A stretch of DNA of 6,475 nucleotides from Bacillota bacterium. Its GTDB lineage: Bacteria > Bacillota_E > Sulfobacillia > Sulfobacillales > Sulfobacillaceae. Shown piece by piece: positions 6,341-6,475 of this stretch (position 1 is the first letter of the stretch; each line of letters begins with the position of its first letter). Below the pieces are notes generated by a model, which saw only the letters and a program-made list of their open reading frames with translations, had not been told where the DNA came from and did no database searches. The translations under genes and the position numbers were made by a program. The stretch spans positions 1 to 6,475 of the forward strand of contig JAKAAL010000254.1 of the NCBI GenBank assembly GCA_021802375.1, given 5' to 3'.

Positions 6341-6370
6341 CCTCCTTCGAGTTTTTGGGATGGAATAGGG
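6341..6370 (-). promoter_or_regulatory. Leader of the nuclease gene with motif shared with the methyltransferase gene
   Basis: On the minus strand CCCTATTCC (6370-6362) is followed after 10 nt by CTCGAAGGAGG (6351-6341), whose AAGGAGG is the Shine-Dalgarno site. The same two motifs precede the methyltransferase gene at 4176-4151. The 47-nt gap here (6379-6333) holds no convincing -35/-10 pair and no terminator hairpin, so read-through from the upstream gene is likely. Confidence 0.55.
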
Positions 6371-6379
6371 TAAAGCGAG

Positions 6380-6475
6380 TTATCGCGCGGGGAAAATCAG
6401 CGCGTTGGGACTCGCGATTTTACGCAACTGAGGGCGAACCCGAGCCATCAGGCAATCATCAATGCCTTTGTGCTC
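6380..6475 (-). CDS. C-terminal end of a possible primase-like protein, truncated by the window edge
   Basis: Thirty-one codons and a TAA stop are present. The segment EHKGIDDCLM followed by a basic stretch (ARVRPQLRKI) recalls the KGIDD element near the end of Toprim/DUF3854-type primase-like proteins of plasmids and phages, where it follows the Toprim acidic residues. This rests on a five-residue motif from memory, so the family is tentative; the open frame and its tight 47-nt spacing to the nuclease gene support it as a real gene end. If correct, the upstream product handles DNA replication initiation, which bears on how the whole block is read. Confidence 0.5.
   Translation of the reverse strand, partial: EHKGIDDCLMARVRPQLRKIASPNALIFPAR

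Overview
The window reads as a compact block of minus-strand genes from a bacterial accessory or mobile region. Five complete genes and two truncated ones all point the same way, with 4 to 8 nt overlaps at three of the junctions. Strong Shine-Dalgarno sites of the GGAGG type precede every visible start. That, together with a methyltransferase of a type I associate with Bacillota (DUF6094-like), suggests a Bacillota host or a plasmid, phage or integrated element of one. The host call is an inference of modest confidence. There are no rRNA or tRNA genes, CRISPR arrays or recognisable transposases.

Layout in transcription order, from high to low coordinates. (1) 6475-6380: the last 31 codons of a gene whose tail (KGIDDCL) resembles the C-terminus of Toprim/DUF3854-type primase-like proteins. 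(2) 6332-5079: a 417-aa PD-(D/E)XK nuclease of the RecB/Cas4 type with four cysteines placed for an Fe-S cluster. (3) 5086-4715: an unrecognised 123-aa protein. (4) 4718-4242: a 158-aa protein with a C-terminal C2H2 zinc finger. (5) A strong intrinsic terminator at 4218-4180. (6) 4141-3074: a 355-aa N6-adenine-type DNA methyltransferase (NPPY motif). (7) 3077-132: a 981-aa SNF2-like superfamily 2 ATPase with a zinc ribbon inserted in its first RecA lobe. (8) A cluster of three hairpins at 126-65. (9) 33-1: the first 11 codons of a further gene.

The genes form two translationally coupled groups: nuclease / 123-aa protein / zinc-finger protein, then methyltransferase / SNF2 ATPase. A terminator separates them. 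The first gene of each group carries the same leader motif pair (CCCTATTCC, then CTCGAAGGAGG just before the start), which suggests shared expression control or module duplication. Methyltransferase, SNF2 helicase and RecB-type nuclease together could be a defence or DNA-modification system of a type not named here. They could equally be the replication/recombination module of a plasmid or phage, and the primase-like tail upstream favours the second reading. The sequence alone does not decide.

Two structural signals lie inside coding sequence: a 28-nt near-perfect palindrome exactly over the second CxxC of the helicase zinc ribbon, and a terminator-like hairpin in the sense direction inside the zinc-finger gene.
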